From JANQPA01 sp964548175 (GTDB lineage Bacteria; Bacteroidota; Bacteroidia; Chitinophagales; Saprospiraceae), in the NCBI GenBank assembly GCA_964548175.1, contig CAZJQS010000019.1:1-64000 (forward strand): a stretch of 64,000 nt of DNA. The letters are read 5' to 3'. The notes under the pieces were generated by a model. The model was not told where the DNA came from, searched no databases, and saw only the letters and a list, made by a program, of their open reading frames with translations. Every line of letters begins with the position of its first letter. The stretch's first letter is position 1. The position numbers and the translations under genes were made by a program. This document shows, one piece after another, positions 24,178 through 33,269 of the stretch.

Positions 24178-26415
24178 CTATGGCTGAATCAGCAATTTTC
24201 TTGAAAGGGAAAAATCCCCATTCCATATCCTAATAAAATAAATCCCCGGAGCCAATCCTTGAATGTCCATAGAGACCAAATTTCCCTGAGCCATCATTTG
24301 TTTAACTTCCTGCCCATTGACATTGAACAGGCTGATCTTCCAGATTTCCGAGCTCATTTTTTCCGAAAACTGCATCCACAGCCAATCAGAAGCAGGATTA
24401 GGATAGACGTTCACCAGTTGGGCTACCAAAGGATCATCTATTGAGGTCGTCTGATCTGCCCGCCATGGGGTGGACCAAAAAGAGAACCCTCCCCTTTCAT
24501 TGCCGACCACCAATTCCAGTAATCCGTCTGAATTGATATCCGCCACCGCAGGGGACGTTTTGAATCCCAGGCCATAAAGGTCAGAAAGGATATCGTTATA
24601 GGTAAAAGCATCGTAAAATTGCCCTTCAACACCTTCATAGACCTCCAACCCGCTGTTCTCCGTTCCAGTGATCAGCTTCCATTGGTCATCCCCCTTAAAA
24701 AAGAAAGGGTGGCTGGAGCCGATGATGAATCCTGGCCGACGAGTATCCACCTGTCCGAGAAAGAATGTATTGGGTGCGGATTCCGGTTCAGGATGGAAAA
24801 TGGGATTTTCAGGACTTCCGGCATTTTGAAAATAATTGATATTTCCATTGCGCTCACCGACCACCAAGTCAAGCAGGCCGTCTTCATTGAGGTCTACCAG
24901 CTGAGGCTTGCTCGACAATCCAACATTGATCTCTTGAAAAGGATACTGCCAGGCGTCGAAGCGGAAGGGTCGCCCCGGTCCGGCGATATTTCGGGCAAAA
25001 AACAAGCTACCCGACTCCTCCCCTACGATCAGATCCAGATCGCCGTCGTTGTCCAGATCGCCGAAAGCCGGCGAGAAGTTATAAGATAGCGGATTAAATT
25101 GCCTCATATTCAAGTAATTGGAATCAACCAATTCAAATTGAGGTTGATCTGAAGTACCTGTATTCAGGAATAAAAACAACCCGGAACTGGTGACCTCAAA
25201 ATCGTCAAAAAAACCGGCGCTACCCACCACCATATCCGGCAAGCCATCCTGGTTGACGTCGGCAAAGGTTGGATGAGCCTCGCTACCCAGGTCGAACATC
25301 TGCCCGACCAGGAAGTCATCCTGCTGAAAAACAAATTCGGGCAGTTCGTTGCTCGCCGTATTTTTATATCGCCAGGCTACTTTTTTATTTTCACCCCCTC
25401 TTAACAGGCTGGGAGCGGCGATAAGGTCTTTTACGCCGTCTCTGTCGACATCCAGCCAGAAGCTCGCGGGAAAGGAGAAGATGTCCACGCTTTTGGAGTT
25501 GGAAGGAAAATCCACATCCTGCCGGTCGATCCAGGCCTGATCACAATCGCCGGCATTATGGAGCAGGTTGAGGTTATCAAAAGAAAGGTCGCCAAGGATG
25601 GCGTCTTTGTCGCCGTCATTGTCTATATCCATGGTTAGGATGGTTGACCCGGCATGGCGGAATTCTACATTAGGGCCTGCTGGAGTAGCGCAGGTTCCCG
25701 GCGTTGAAGCCAGATCGATCTCCTCGGTAAAACCTGTTTCGAAGATACCGCCCCAACAGAAGTCGACCAGTTTGTAGATAAGCGTATCCGTTCCGTACCC
25801 CAGTTCCACGGACTGGTTCTGAAACAATTCGATCTGTCCGCCCCCTACATTAAAGGTAAGAATATCCAGATCGCCATCGCAGTCGATGTCGTCAATTGCG
25901 GGATAATCGATCTTGGTGACGCGGAGATTTGTTCTGCCGCCGCTGGGGAGTTGAAAGAAAATAATATTGAACGCTTGCTCGAACTCCACCCTTTGGAAGG
26001 CGATGGTGTCGTTTTTATAAAAGCCTTTATAAGCGATTATACCGTCAATACCGGGTACGTCCGAATAAGAAAATAGGTCCTGGATACCGTCTCCGTTATA
26101 ATCGCGCAGGATTAACCATTCCTTTATCCTGGGCAAAGAGGAAGCATATTCCGGGTGATGTTGCCACCGGCCGTTTTCCCAAAAAAAAGGCAAGACCACA
26201 TTGCCGGTGCGATCGAAAACGCACAAGTCTTGTTCTCCGTCGTTATTAAAATCCAGGCTATTGAATTGGGGGCTGTTCAGGCCTCCGCTGAAAGCATTTT
26301 CCAGGTTTCTCCCATCAACATGTCCTTCAATGGATATGGGAAAAAAGTTTTGACCGTTTAAAGAGGGAGAAGAAAACAGCAAAAAAACCGAAAAGAAGTT
26401 GAGTATTTTTTTCAT
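24178..26415 (-). CDS. FG-GAP/VCBS repeat protein with T9SS type A sorting domain
   Basis: 745 residues. Signal peptide 1-21 (MKKILNFFSVFLLFSSPSLNG-Q). The body has about eight FG-GAP/VCBS units with calcium-binding loops of the kind DFNNDGEQDLCVFD, DYNGDGIQDLF, DIDNDGDKDAI, DLDNDGDLDLIVG and DINSDGLLELVVG, as in integrin-type beta propellers. Residues about 665-745 are a type A T9SS sorting domain: VYPNPASDWLWMQF, LFNVNGQEV, APGIYFIRI and KLLIQP. It would be exported to or anchored at the cell surface by T9SS. Confidence 0.93.
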   Translation of the reverse strand: MKKILNFFSVFLLFSSPSLNGQNFFPISIEGHVDGRNLENAFSGGLNSPQFNSLDFNNDGEQDLCVFDRTGNVVLPFFWENGRWQHHPEYASSLPRIKEWLILRDYNGDGIQDLFSYSDVPGIDGIIAYKGFYKNDTIAFQRVEFEQAFNIIFFQLPSGGRTNLRVTKIDYPAIDDIDCDGDLDILTFNVGGGQIELFQNQSVELGYGTDTLIYKLVDFCWGGIFETGFTEEIDLASTPGTCATPAGPNVEFRHAGSTILTMDIDNDGDKDAILGDLSFDNLNLLHNAGDCDQAWIDRQDVDFPSNSKSVDIFSFPASFWLDVDRDGVKDLIAAPSLLRGGENKKVAWRYKNTASNELPEFVFQQDDFLVGQMFDLGSEAHPTFADVNQDGLPDMVVGSAGFFDDFEVTSSGLFLFLNTGTSDQPQFELVDSNYLNMRQFNPLSYNFSPAFGDLDNDGDLDLIVGEESGSLFFARNIAGPGRPFRFDAWQYPFQEINVGLSSKPQLVDLNEDGLLDLVVGERNGNINYFQNAGSPENPIFHPEPESAPNTFFLGQVDTRRPGFIIGSSHPFFFKGDDQWKLITGTENSGLEVYEGVEGQFYDAFTYNDILSDLYGLGFKTSPAVADINSDGLLELVVGNERGGFSFWSTPWRADQTTSIDDPLVAQLVNVYPNPASDWLWMQFSEKMSSEIWKISLFNVNGQEVKQMMAQGNLVSMDIQGLAPGIYFIRIWNGDFSLSRKLLIQP

Positions 26416-26479
26416 AAGGACAATTTAACTGTTTAATCTTTGAATGCCACTTATCAAATAAAGGAAAAATCGCTACTTC

Positions 26480-26908
26480 ATGACAAAAAAAGACACTTTG
26501 GAAGACCGTCTGATCAGCAGCAGCAATAGCCGGATCATGCGAGGGCGTATTGCGCTTTTTGGGATAGGGCTTATTGTTTTTGTTCTGAGTTTTGTTCCCA
26601 TTTTACGTTTGCAGGAAAGCGGGATCATCACTACCTCTATTCTTCTATTTTCTTTAGTGCCGGTCGTCCTTTATTTGGGTCTTGGTTTTTTGAGTTTAAA
26701 GAGCCCTAAAGTATCCTTTTTAACGGGGATGGCATTGGTAGGCATCTCGCTTTTAGCGGCGGTTTTGAGGATTAACATTCTGGGAATGGCGATCAATCTG
26801 TTTGTATTGATCCTTCTTTACCATGCCTATGAAGGGGCAAGGGTGCTGGAAGAAATGCGCCCCGGTTTGCCGGAGAATGATGAAATACTCGATAGTAATC
26901 TGGATTGA
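26480..26908 (+). CDS. Small polytopic membrane protein, unknown function
   Basis: 142 residues with an N-terminal cytoplasmic stretch (MTKKDTLEDRLISSSNSRIM), three or four hydrophobic helices between residues 22 and 118, and an acidic tail (LPENDEILDSNLD). No enzyme motif is visible. It precedes the BASS transporter gene by 60 bp, but that gene has its own -7 box. No family recognised; likely real because codon pattern and length are coherent and no rival frame exists. Confidence 0.7.
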   Translation: MTKKDTLEDRLISSSNSRIMRGRIALFGIGLIVFVLSFVPILRLQESGIITTSILLFSLVPVVLYLGLGFLSLKSPKVSFLTGMALVGISLLAAVLRINILGMAINLFVLILLYHAYEGARVLEEMRPGLPENDEILDSNLD

Positions 26909-26934
26909 AGGCAGGTCAGTTGCTTTTTATGTAT

Positions 26935-26942
26935 TAGCTTTG
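26935..26942 (+). promoter_or_regulatory. Candidate -7 element of the BASS transporter gene
   Basis: TAGCTTTG matches TAnnTTTG and lies 26 bp before the start; no TTG at the ideal distance. Confidence 0.4.
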
Positions 26943-26968
26943 CCATTCAATTTTCAAAATACCTTTTG

Positions 26969-27847
26969 ATGGAATTAATCGATTTTCTGATCGGCAGTGT
27001 ACTGGCCCTCATTATGTTTGGGATAGGCTCCTCTCTGAAGTTGTCGGATTTCCAGAACATTTTCAAATACCCCAAAGGGCTCGCCCTTGGGCTAGGACTG
27101 CAGATGATCTTTTTGCCGCTATTGTTTTTTCTGGTGGCCTGGCTATCGCCCTTTTCTCCGGCCTTTAAAGTAGGTTTATTCATTATTGCGTTATGTCCTG
27201 GGGGCACCACCTCAAATTTCATTAGTTACATAGTCGGGGCCGATGTGGCGCTATCCATTGCCTTAACCAGCATCAACAGTTTCCTGATTCTATTGACGAT
27301 TCCATCTTTAACGAATATTTCGCTGGAGTTTTTCATGCAAACCCACGAAAGCATCGGGCTGTCAGCGCTGGACACTATAACTCATGTTTTCTCCATTGTT
27401 TTATTGCCTGCTTTTTTGGGTGTGTTATTTAACCGTTTTTTTCCGAAAACCTCCTCCGGCTTGCAGGAGCCGCTGAAGTACGTCAACACGCTGTTGTTAG
27501 CAGCGGTTTTTGCGATCAAGTTTTTTGCAGATCAATCTTTCGGTGGAAGCGGCATTTCATTTAATGAAATAATGAAGTTACTTCCGCTGATCCTGCTGGC
27601 GCATCTTATTGCGCTGGTGGTAAGTTACTATTCTAGCCGGTCCTTTCGCTTGAGTAATCTTCAATCGACTACCATTGCTATCGAGGTGGGGCTCCAAAAT
27701 ACGACGCTTGCCCTTTTGGTGACGAATAACATCCTACAGAACAATGAAATGACCAAACCGGCATTGGTGTATGCCTTGTTTTCTTTTTTCACCACTTTGT
27801 TATTTGCTTATTTGCTTAAAAACTATGGAGTACGAAAAAAAAGGTAG
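26969..27847 (+). CDS. Bile acid:sodium symporter (BASS) family transporter
   Basis: 292 residues, about nine to ten hydrophobic helices. The N-terminal MFGIGSSLKLSDFQ and the conserved core CPGGTTSNFISYIVGADVALS are typical of the BASS family; the GG...SN segment contributes to Na+ and substrate binding, and EVGLQNTTLALLV is the second crossover motif. The family carries organic anions, such as pantoate, ketoacids or bile acids, with Na+. The start is ATG 26969; a TTG in frame one codon earlier was not used. Confidence 0.92.
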   Translation: MELIDFLIGSVLALIMFGIGSSLKLSDFQNIFKYPKGLALGLGLQMIFLPLLFFLVAWLSPFSPAFKVGLFIIALCPGGTTSNFISYIVGADVALSIALTSINSFLILLTIPSLTNISLEFFMQTHESIGLSALDTITHVFSIVLLPAFLGVLFNRFFPKTSSGLQEPLKYVNTLLLAAVFAIKFFADQSFGGSGISFNEIMKLLPLILLAHLIALVVSYYSSRSFRLSNLQSTTIAIEVGLQNTTLALLVTNNILQNNEMTKPALVYALFSFFTTLLFAYLLKNYGVRKKR

Positions 27848-27950
27848 GTGAGGACTTGTGGCCTCCTTGAATCAGGGATGATTTATATTGGAGGGGTGGG
27901 CATAAAGTCCGGGCATCTTTACTGCTTTATGAGGGCTTTACAAATGTTTT

Positions 27951-28004
27951 GCCCTTTCAGGGCATATTGGAAGCCTGTTTTAGATCTCCGGGCGTTGCCC
28001 GGAG
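27951..28004. repeat. Pair of short palindromes (GCCCT-TTC-AGGGC and CTCCGGGC-GTT-GCCCGGAG)
   Basis: Palindromes at 27951-27963 and 27986-28004 are followed by a degraded TTGTATTTGCCTTTCAGAC. The 214-bp gap between the BASS gene and smc has no gene. Similar paired palindromes occur widely in Bacteroidota genomes. Confidence 0.6.
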
Positions 28005-28061
28005 TTGGTTTGTATTTGCCTTTCAGACAGTAATTAGGGAATCTAAATTTACGTCCAATCC

Positions 28062-31000
28062 TCAATTTATATTTGTGCTTCGCTCAAAAGCAGCATGATG
28101 GTCATAGTCCCTGAAATCCACCTGGCTCACTCCGGAGACGCCCTGTTCGGCCATATAGACGCCATAGATGGTATCCACGGCCGCCATAGTAAGTTTGTTA
28201 TGGGTAACGATGATAAATTGGGAATCTTTGGAGAATTTTTTAATGATCTTATTGAATTTGCTGATGTTGGCGTCGTCGAGTGGGGCGTCCACCTCATCGA
28301 AAATACAGAAGGGTGCCGGTTTAAGGAGGTACAAGGCGAACAGCAAGGCGGTGGCGGTGAGCGTTTTTTCCCCTCCCGACAGCTGGTTGATGGTTTGGGG
28401 GCGTTTTCCTTTAGGTTTAGCCACAATTTCGATCTTTGACTCCAGGGGATCTTGCGGTTCCAGCAGGAGCAGATCGCAGTTATCGTCTTCGGTAAACAAG
28501 CTTCTAAAAACGTCGATGAAATAAAGTCTTGCTTTTTCAAAAGCTTCCAGGAAGTGCTGGGTGGCGGTTTCTTCGATTTCTTTGATGGTTTGAAGGAGCG
28601 ATTCTTTTGCCTGCAGAATATCATCCCGCTGCTTGGTGATGCTGTCGAAGCGCTCTTTCATTTCGTCATAGGCTTCTACGGCCATGGGGTTGATCTCGCC
28701 GTAGTTATCCAGTCGTTTTTTGATCTTTTCGACTTTCATTTCCAGTTCGGTCATGTCGAGGCCTTGCGGAGGATCCTGATTAACGATATCATTAATATTG
28801 ATCTCGAATTCGATGCGCAGGCGTTGCGCTACGGAACTGATCTTGTATTTGACGTCGTTGAATTTTTCTTTCAGCTGATTGACGAGTACCTGGCTTTCCT
28901 GTTGGGAGCGGGAGAGCTTGCGCAAGGTATCTTCCAGTTCGTTGATGCTGCCCCGGGCATCGAAGTAAAGTTGCTCGGCGGAGGTGAGGGTCGCCTCTTT
29001 TTCCTTACGCATTTCGTAAGCGTTAAGCAGCCGCTGTTCTAGTTCCTCTAAATGGTCGTTGATGTGTTCTTTTTCCTTATCGTTATTTGCGATGCTTTCC
29101 CGGGCGTCGGCGAGGCTTTTTTCGGTATCCTGGAGTTGATTTTCCCGGTAAGACAACTCTCGCTGGAGGGTCGCCACTTTATTTTGCTGGCGGATAAAGT
29201 CTATGTTCTTTTGGTTAAACTGGGAGGAGGCTTCACTCAGTTCATCTGCCACTTTGCGGAAAGAGCCGTCCATGGAAGCGATCTTATCCTTGATATTACG
29301 GATGCTGTCCTCTTTTTCCATGAGCTCCCGGTTAAGCGAACGCTCCTGAGACTGGATGTCTTCTATGGCCCGGCTGATTTCCTCTTTTTTCTGGTGGACG
29401 GTCTGTATAAAGGCTTCGAAGTTTTCCAGGCGCGTTTGATAAGTGATCTTTTCCTGTGTGATGGTGTTTAAGGCAGTTTGTTCCCGTTGGATTTCGGGAG
29501 TGGCTTTTTTCTGTTTGAGCTGGTTTTCTTTATTTTTGAGTTCAAACTGACGATCGGAGAATTTTTTGGCTTCGGCCTCCAGCGCCTTGATCTTTTTGGC
29601 CAGGATTTCCAGGCTTTTTTTCCGGCCGATCTTTTTACCTTCGAATAGCCCTACGGACCCTCCCGAAATACTATTTTTCCGGCGGATGACCTGGCCGCTT
29701 TTGGACAAAATGACCCGGTTATTGTCGGGAAGGTCTCCTGCCAGTTCTTCGGAATCGGTTAACACTACATTTTCCAGTAAATAGCTTACCAGCTTACGAT
29801 AAGCAGGGTCGGTTTCTACCAGGTCAATGGCCATGAGCATATCCGGTCCCATGATCAGAGGAGTTTCGTACTGCTCGAAAGCTTCGAGGATAAAGAAGTT
29901 GGCTTTTCCCCGCTGTGCCTGGCCAAGCAGGCGAATGGCTTCATAGGCGGCCTGTTTGTTGTCTACAACATAATAGTTGAGGTAAGGCTCGAGATAATTC
30001 TCTATGGCCACCCGGTATTCTTCTTTCACGTAGATCAGGTCGGAGAGAAGTTGTGCCTGTGGGTTCCATGCCGAGTTACTCAAAAAGCGGATAGACTCGG
30101 GGAAGCCCTCGAGGTTTTCGACCATGCTCTTGATCAGCTTGTGTTCATTTTGGGAGGCGTCCAGGCTGCGGTTGACCCGGGCGCTGTTCTTTTGAAGTTC
30201 TTCCTGCTCCTTTTGCACGAGCTGAAGGTCCTGCTGGCGTTGATCTTCCGCGATCTGCAGATTATGGATCAACTTGCGTTTTTTCTGTTCTTCCTCTTCC
30301 AGAAAACCGATCTTTTCACTGAGTTCAGTCACCTCTTTTTTACGGGAGGCAATATCCTGATCACTTCGATGGAGTTCCTGTCGGTAGCCTTGGATCTGGT
30401 TGTTAAAAACGGCCTTTTGTTTTTCCAGTTCGAAGAGTTCTTTTTCTACTCTCTGTTGTTGCTGGATTTCTGCGTCCATTCCCGATTTGATCTCGCCATG
30501 ATTTTGGCGAACGACCTGTAGATGGTTTTCGGCAGCCTCCAGCTTTTCTTCCAGCTCCTGTTCAAGTCTCTTTTCGCTGTTGACCTGGGTGCGGTAGTGG
30601 TTGATGTCTTCTTCCAGCTGTTTCAGTTTCTGCTCAGCAGCCTGAATGTCTTTATTCAGTTTTTCCTGATTTTGATCGACAAACTGCAACTTTTGGTGAT
30701 GCATGCGTTTATCGTTTTCCATACCCCGAATGCGGCTGATGATCTCATTGAGCTCGCGCTGGCGGTCGGAAAGTGCTTTTTCTTTATCCAGATTGGCCTT
30801 TTTCTCGGATTCTAGTTTGGATTCCAATTGGTTGATATCGACTTCGAACCGGCGGTATCTGTCCTGCTCAGCTTCAAGTTGTTGTTGAACGGATTTGTGT
30901 TTTTCCTTGAGGCTGGCGATTCTAAGCAGGGCCAAATTGATGCTGTTTTCTTTGTATTCTGTTTTGAGCTCGAAGTATTTTTTGGTGCGCCTGGCTTGTT

Positions 31001-31619
31001 TTTCCAATGATTTGAGGTTGCCTTCGATCTCGAAGAGGAGGTCTTCCACCCGATCCAGGTCGGCTGAAGTATTGTTCAGCTTGTTGATGGTTTCGCGTTT
31101 GCGGACTTTATACTTGGAGATGCCGGCTGCTTGCTCAAACATCTTGCGGCGGGAGTTATCTTTATCGGTCAGAATATCGTCGACCATACCCAGAGCGATG
31201 ATGGCGTAGGAGTTGGAGCCGATGCCGGTATCGAGAAAAAGGGAGGTAATGTCCTTGAGCCGGCAGGTAACACCGTTGAGCTGGTACTCACTTTCGCCGG
31301 TTCGATAGAGCATCCTGGTAATGGTAACGGTGTGGTATTCGGTAGGCAGCAGGTTTTTGGTATTTTCAAACGTCAGGGATACCTGGGCCAGCCCTCCCGG
31401 TTTGCGCTTTTTAGTGCCGTTGAAGATAACACTGGACATTTGGTCCAGGCGCAGCTCTTTGCTTTTTTGTTCGCCCAATACCCAGCGAATGGCATCCACG
31501 ATGTTGGATTTCCCCGAACCATTAGGCCCTACGATGCCGATCACGTCCTCCTCAAAGTTGATGACGGTTTGGTTGGCAAAACTTTTAAAACCTTTTATTT
31601 CAAGCTGCTTTAACCTCAT
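28062..31619 (-). CDS. smc: Chromosome segregation ATPase SMC
   Basis: 1185 residues. The Walker A head is GIVGPNGSGKSNIVDAI at about residues 28-44. Two long coiled coils (about 170-500 and 670-1000) flank a hinge (about 515-640, with EGFPESIRFL and NRVILSKSGQVIRRKN). The C-terminal head holds the ABC signature QLSGGEKTLTA and Walker B FCIFDEVDAPLDDANISKF. It acts with ScpA/ScpB as a ring-shaped loop extruder that organises the chromosome. A TATTTTTG promoter box ends 6 bp before the start codon, so the transcript may be leaderless. Monocistronic. Confidence 0.97.
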   Translation of the reverse strand: MRLKQLEIKGFKSFANQTVINFEEDVIGIVGPNGSGKSNIVDAIRWVLGEQKSKELRLDQMSSVIFNGTKKRKPGGLAQVSLTFENTKNLLPTEYHTVTITRMLYRTGESEYQLNGVTCRLKDITSLFLDTGIGSNSYAIIALGMVDDILTDKDNSRRKMFEQAAGISKYKVRKRETINKLNNTSADLDRVEDLLFEIEGNLKSLEKQARRTKKYFELKTEYKENSINLALLRIASLKEKHKSVQQQLEAEQDRYRRFEVDINQLESKLESEKKANLDKEKALSDRQRELNEIISRIRGMENDKRMHHQKLQFVDQNQEKLNKDIQAAEQKLKQLEEDINHYRTQVNSEKRLEQELEEKLEAAENHLQVVRQNHGEIKSGMDAEIQQQQRVEKELFELEKQKAVFNNQIQGYRQELHRSDQDIASRKKEVTELSEKIGFLEEEEQKKRKLIHNLQIAEDQRQQDLQLVQKEQEELQKNSARVNRSLDASQNEHKLIKSMVENLEGFPESIRFLSNSAWNPQAQLLSDLIYVKEEYRVAIENYLEPYLNYYVVDNKQAAYEAIRLLGQAQRGKANFFILEAFEQYETPLIMGPDMLMAIDLVETDPAYRKLVSYLLENVVLTDSEELAGDLPDNNRVILSKSGQVIRRKNSISGGSVGLFEGKKIGRKKSLEILAKKIKALEAEAKKFSDRQFELKNKENQLKQKKATPEIQREQTALNTITQEKITYQTRLENFEAFIQTVHQKKEEISRAIEDIQSQERSLNRELMEKEDSIRNIKDKIASMDGSFRKVADELSEASSQFNQKNIDFIRQQNKVATLQRELSYRENQLQDTEKSLADARESIANNDKEKEHINDHLEELEQRLLNAYEMRKEKEATLTSAEQLYFDARGSINELEDTLRKLSRSQQESQVLVNQLKEKFNDVKYKISSVAQRLRIEFEININDIVNQDPPQGLDMTELEMKVEKIKKRLDNYGEINPMAVEAYDEMKERFDSITKQRDDILQAKESLLQTIKEIEETATQHFLEAFEKARLYFIDVFRSLFTEDDNCDLLLLEPQDPLESKIEIVAKPKGKRPQTINQLSGGEKTLTATALLFALYLLKPAPFCIFDEVDAPLDDANISKFNKIIKKFSKDSQFIIVTHNKLTMAAVDTIYGVYMAEQGVSGVSQVDFRDYDHHAAFERSTNIN

Positions 31620-31625
31620 AGCCTA

Positions 31626-31633
31626 CAAAAATA
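31626..31633 (-). promoter_or_regulatory. -7 element of smc, possibly leaderless
   Basis: TATTTTTG on the minus strand, 6 bp from ATG 31619. No clear TTG element. Confidence 0.45.
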
Positions 31634-31662
31634 GCAAAAAAGGCTATGTGGCTGAAGAAGTT

Positions 31663-31833
31663 TTATCCACATTTTTTCCACATGGAGGTTCAGTTGAATC
31701 TAAATAAAAGACACTGAAACCCGTTCGATACCTTTTAGACTTCCATGACCACCATTCCCTCAAGAACTTGACCCTTAAAGAAAATATTCTATAATAATTT
31801 TTTAATTTCAAAAAAAAGCTTCATTTTTACACA
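31663..31833. other. AT-rich gap with three DnaA-box-like sequences
   Basis: The gene-free stretch 31620-31984 carries TTATCCACA (31663-31671, an exact DnaA box), TTTTCCACA (31674-31682) and TTTTACACA (31825-31833), all TTWTNCACA and in the same orientation. Long A/T runs fill 31780-31900, including a palindrome TATAACTTTT/AAAAGTTATA at 31873-31894. It could be a DnaA-binding region, but three boxes with AT-rich DNA can arise by chance. Confidence 0.3.
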
Positions 31834-31984
31834 GCGAACATAAAAACAATAGTTATATCCTTGAAAAAATCATATAACTTTTTTAAAAGTTATACGTAAG
31901 AATAAATTGTAAATGTTTAATCGGTTTTTGGGATAGCCTCTTCCGCTTGGAAGGGGCCTTTTTTTGGGATGGTGGATAGCCCGG

Positions 31985-32398
31985 TCATCTGAAAAAGAAC
32001 TTTCCATTTTCGAAACGGGCTACAATTCTTTTCTGCTTTTTCTCTTCACTTAATTCAGTGATATCGAATCCATTAGATGTTTTTTGTAATAAAAGAAAAA
32101 AACGACTCTCTTGATCGGTGCAGTATAGTGCACTCAGAGGGTCCTTGGAAGGGAATTCGCTTTTCAGACTGTCCTCATGCAGAGGCTCGCAGGAAATGGC
32201 GTTGGCTATTTTTGTTTGGTTGACGCCGATGGTGGCGTAAATGGAATAGCTAACGGAACCATCGGGCCAGGAAATGGGTTTGCATTCCAGGACAGTTACT
32301 TCTGTTTTTGATGTTTCAGATGGTTTAGTATCATCAGCACAAGAGAATAAAAAAAGGAAAAGAAGCAGAAAAATTAAAAGCCTGGAAGTGTTTGCCAT
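31985..32398 (-). CDS. Small lipoprotein, unknown function
   Basis: 137 residues. Lipoprotein signal with lipobox FLFSC (Cys about 20), then ADDTKPSETSK linker and a small beta-rich domain with two further cysteines (ISCEPLHED, ALYCTDQ). Its first codons overlap the -33 element of the divergent tRNA-His promoter. No family recognised. Confidence 0.65.
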   Translation of the reverse strand: MANTSRLLIFLLLFLFLFSCADDTKPSETSKTEVTVLECKPISWPDGSVSYSIYATIGVNQTKIANAISCEPLHEDSLKSEFPSKDPLSALYCTDQESRFFLLLQKTSNGFDITELSEEKKQKRIVARFENGKFFFR

Positions 32399-32422
32399 TT
32401 TATAAATATTACCTTATTTTTG
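32391..32422 (+). promoter_or_regulatory. Promoter of tRNA-His
   Basis: TTTG (32391-32394), 20-nt spacer, TATTTTTG (32415-32422): the best consensus match in the window. It lies 24 bp upstream of the mature tRNA. Confidence 0.75.
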
Positions 32423-32446
32423 CAATCGCTCAAGAAAAAGAAACAC

Positions 32447-32521
32447 GGTGCTTGTAGTTCAGTTGGTTAGAACGCTGGATTGTGGTTCCAGAGGTCGCCG
32501 GTTCAAGTCCGGTCAGGCACC
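32447..32521 (+). tRNA. tRNA-His (anticodon GTG)
   Basis: Acceptor GTGCTTG pairs with CAGGCAC with one G-T wobble. Anticodon stem CTGGA/TCCAG with loop TTGTGGT gives anticodon GTG. T arm is CCGG-TTCAAGT-CCGG. The extra 5' G at 32447 faces C at 32521, the G-1:C73 pair that marks histidine tRNAs. The CCA end is not encoded. Single tRNA gene with its own promoter and terminator. Confidence 0.97.
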
Positions 32522-32528
32522 CTTCCTT

Positions 32529-32567
32529 AAATCCCGATAACTGCCTTTGGCAGATATCGGGATTTTT
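32529..32567 (+). terminator. Intrinsic terminator of tRNA-His
   Basis: AAATCCCGATA pairs with TATCGGGATTT around an inner CTGCC-TTT-GGCAG hairpin, ending in TTTTT. Confidence 0.9.
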
Positions 32568-32662
32568 CATTTTTACCCTCCCCCCAACACATTTTTTATG
32601 AATCCTCCGTTGAAAAGAAGCAATTCATACAAAGGGGTGATAGCTCACGAGCCCAAATAGAA

Positions 32663-32670
32663 TAACTTTG
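32663..32670 (+). promoter_or_regulatory. -7 element of the secreted-protein gene at 32713
   Basis: TAACTTTG, an exact TAnnTTTG match, 42 bp before the start. Confidence 0.45.
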
Positions 32671-32712
32671 GTCATGAAAATACTCTTCATTCACCTAAAA
32701 AACCAAATAACC

Positions 32713-33126
32713 ATGAAAACGATCAACTTAATTTTGGGGCTTATGCTGACCAGCACGCTTATACTATCGGCACAATCTCCAGAAAAAGCGCACCCCATCA
32801 CTAAAAAGTCATTCACAATCCAATTAAACGTACAGAAAAACGGAACGCTGAAGGTAGTGTCTTTCGTCTCCTTTGAAGGGGAAAAAAGGTCCGCTAAGAT
32901 TGTCCATGCCGGAGAATTAGCCAAGAAGGAGCTAAAACCAGGAACCGTTATTGAAGGGACCTTTCGCTTCAACTCCTTTGCCAGCGAGGGAGGGCTGGGA
33001 ACCACCAGAATAGCCAAAGGAAAAGGAAAGGGCTACTTGAAAATATCCAATATCATCGCTACAGAAGTCAATCCAATGATATCAAAACTGGCAGGTGTGG
33101 GAGATATGGCTATACGGATTCTTTGA
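32713..33126 (+). CDS. Small secreted protein, unknown function
   Basis: 137 residues from ATG 32713, which opens a signal peptide (MKTINLILGLMLTSTLILSAQ). The mature part is basic and compact (KKSFTIQLNVQKNGTLKVVSF, then GKGKGYLKISN). It has no cysteines and no sorting domain, so a periplasmic location is likely. No family recognised. It has its own promoter box and a terminator, so it is a single-gene unit. Confidence 0.7.
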   Translation: MKTINLILGLMLTSTLILSAQSPEKAHPITKKSFTIQLNVQKNGTLKVVSFVSFEGEKRSAKIVHAGELAKKELKPGTVIEGTFRFNSFASEGGLGTTRIAKGKGKGYLKISNIIATEVNPMISKLAGVGDMAIRIL

Positions 33127-33155
33127 GATTAAACCGGGTATCGTTAGTGTTTAAT

Positions 33156-33190
33156 AGAAAAGGGGGCGTCTGTAGTGCGCCTCCTTTTCT
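33156..33190 (+). terminator. Terminator hairpin
   Basis: AGAAAAGGGGGCG pairs with CGCCTCCTTTTCT (one mismatch) around TCTGTAGTG, followed by a T-rich stretch. It closes the small secreted-protein gene. Confidence 0.8.
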
Positions 33191-33223
33191 ATTTATTTTA
33201 AAGTTTTTTGCTTAAGATGTGTT

Positions 33224-33231
33224 TATATTTG
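33224..33231 (+). promoter_or_regulatory. -7 element of the acetoacetyl-CoA synthetase gene
   Basis: TATATTTG matches TAnnTTTG, 38 bp before ATG 33270; the nearest TTG is too close. Confidence 0.45.
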
Positions 33232-33269
33232 AATCACTTCATTCTTTGACCAAATAAGCAAACAGATAT

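Noticed and set aside
27848..28033. 61-codon frame after the BASS gene
   Set aside because: It runs through palindromic repeats and has no coding pattern.
28062..31619. SMC as an Rad50 or MukB-type defence protein
   Set aside because: It has full SMC head, hinge and coiled-coil layout and no defence partner genes.
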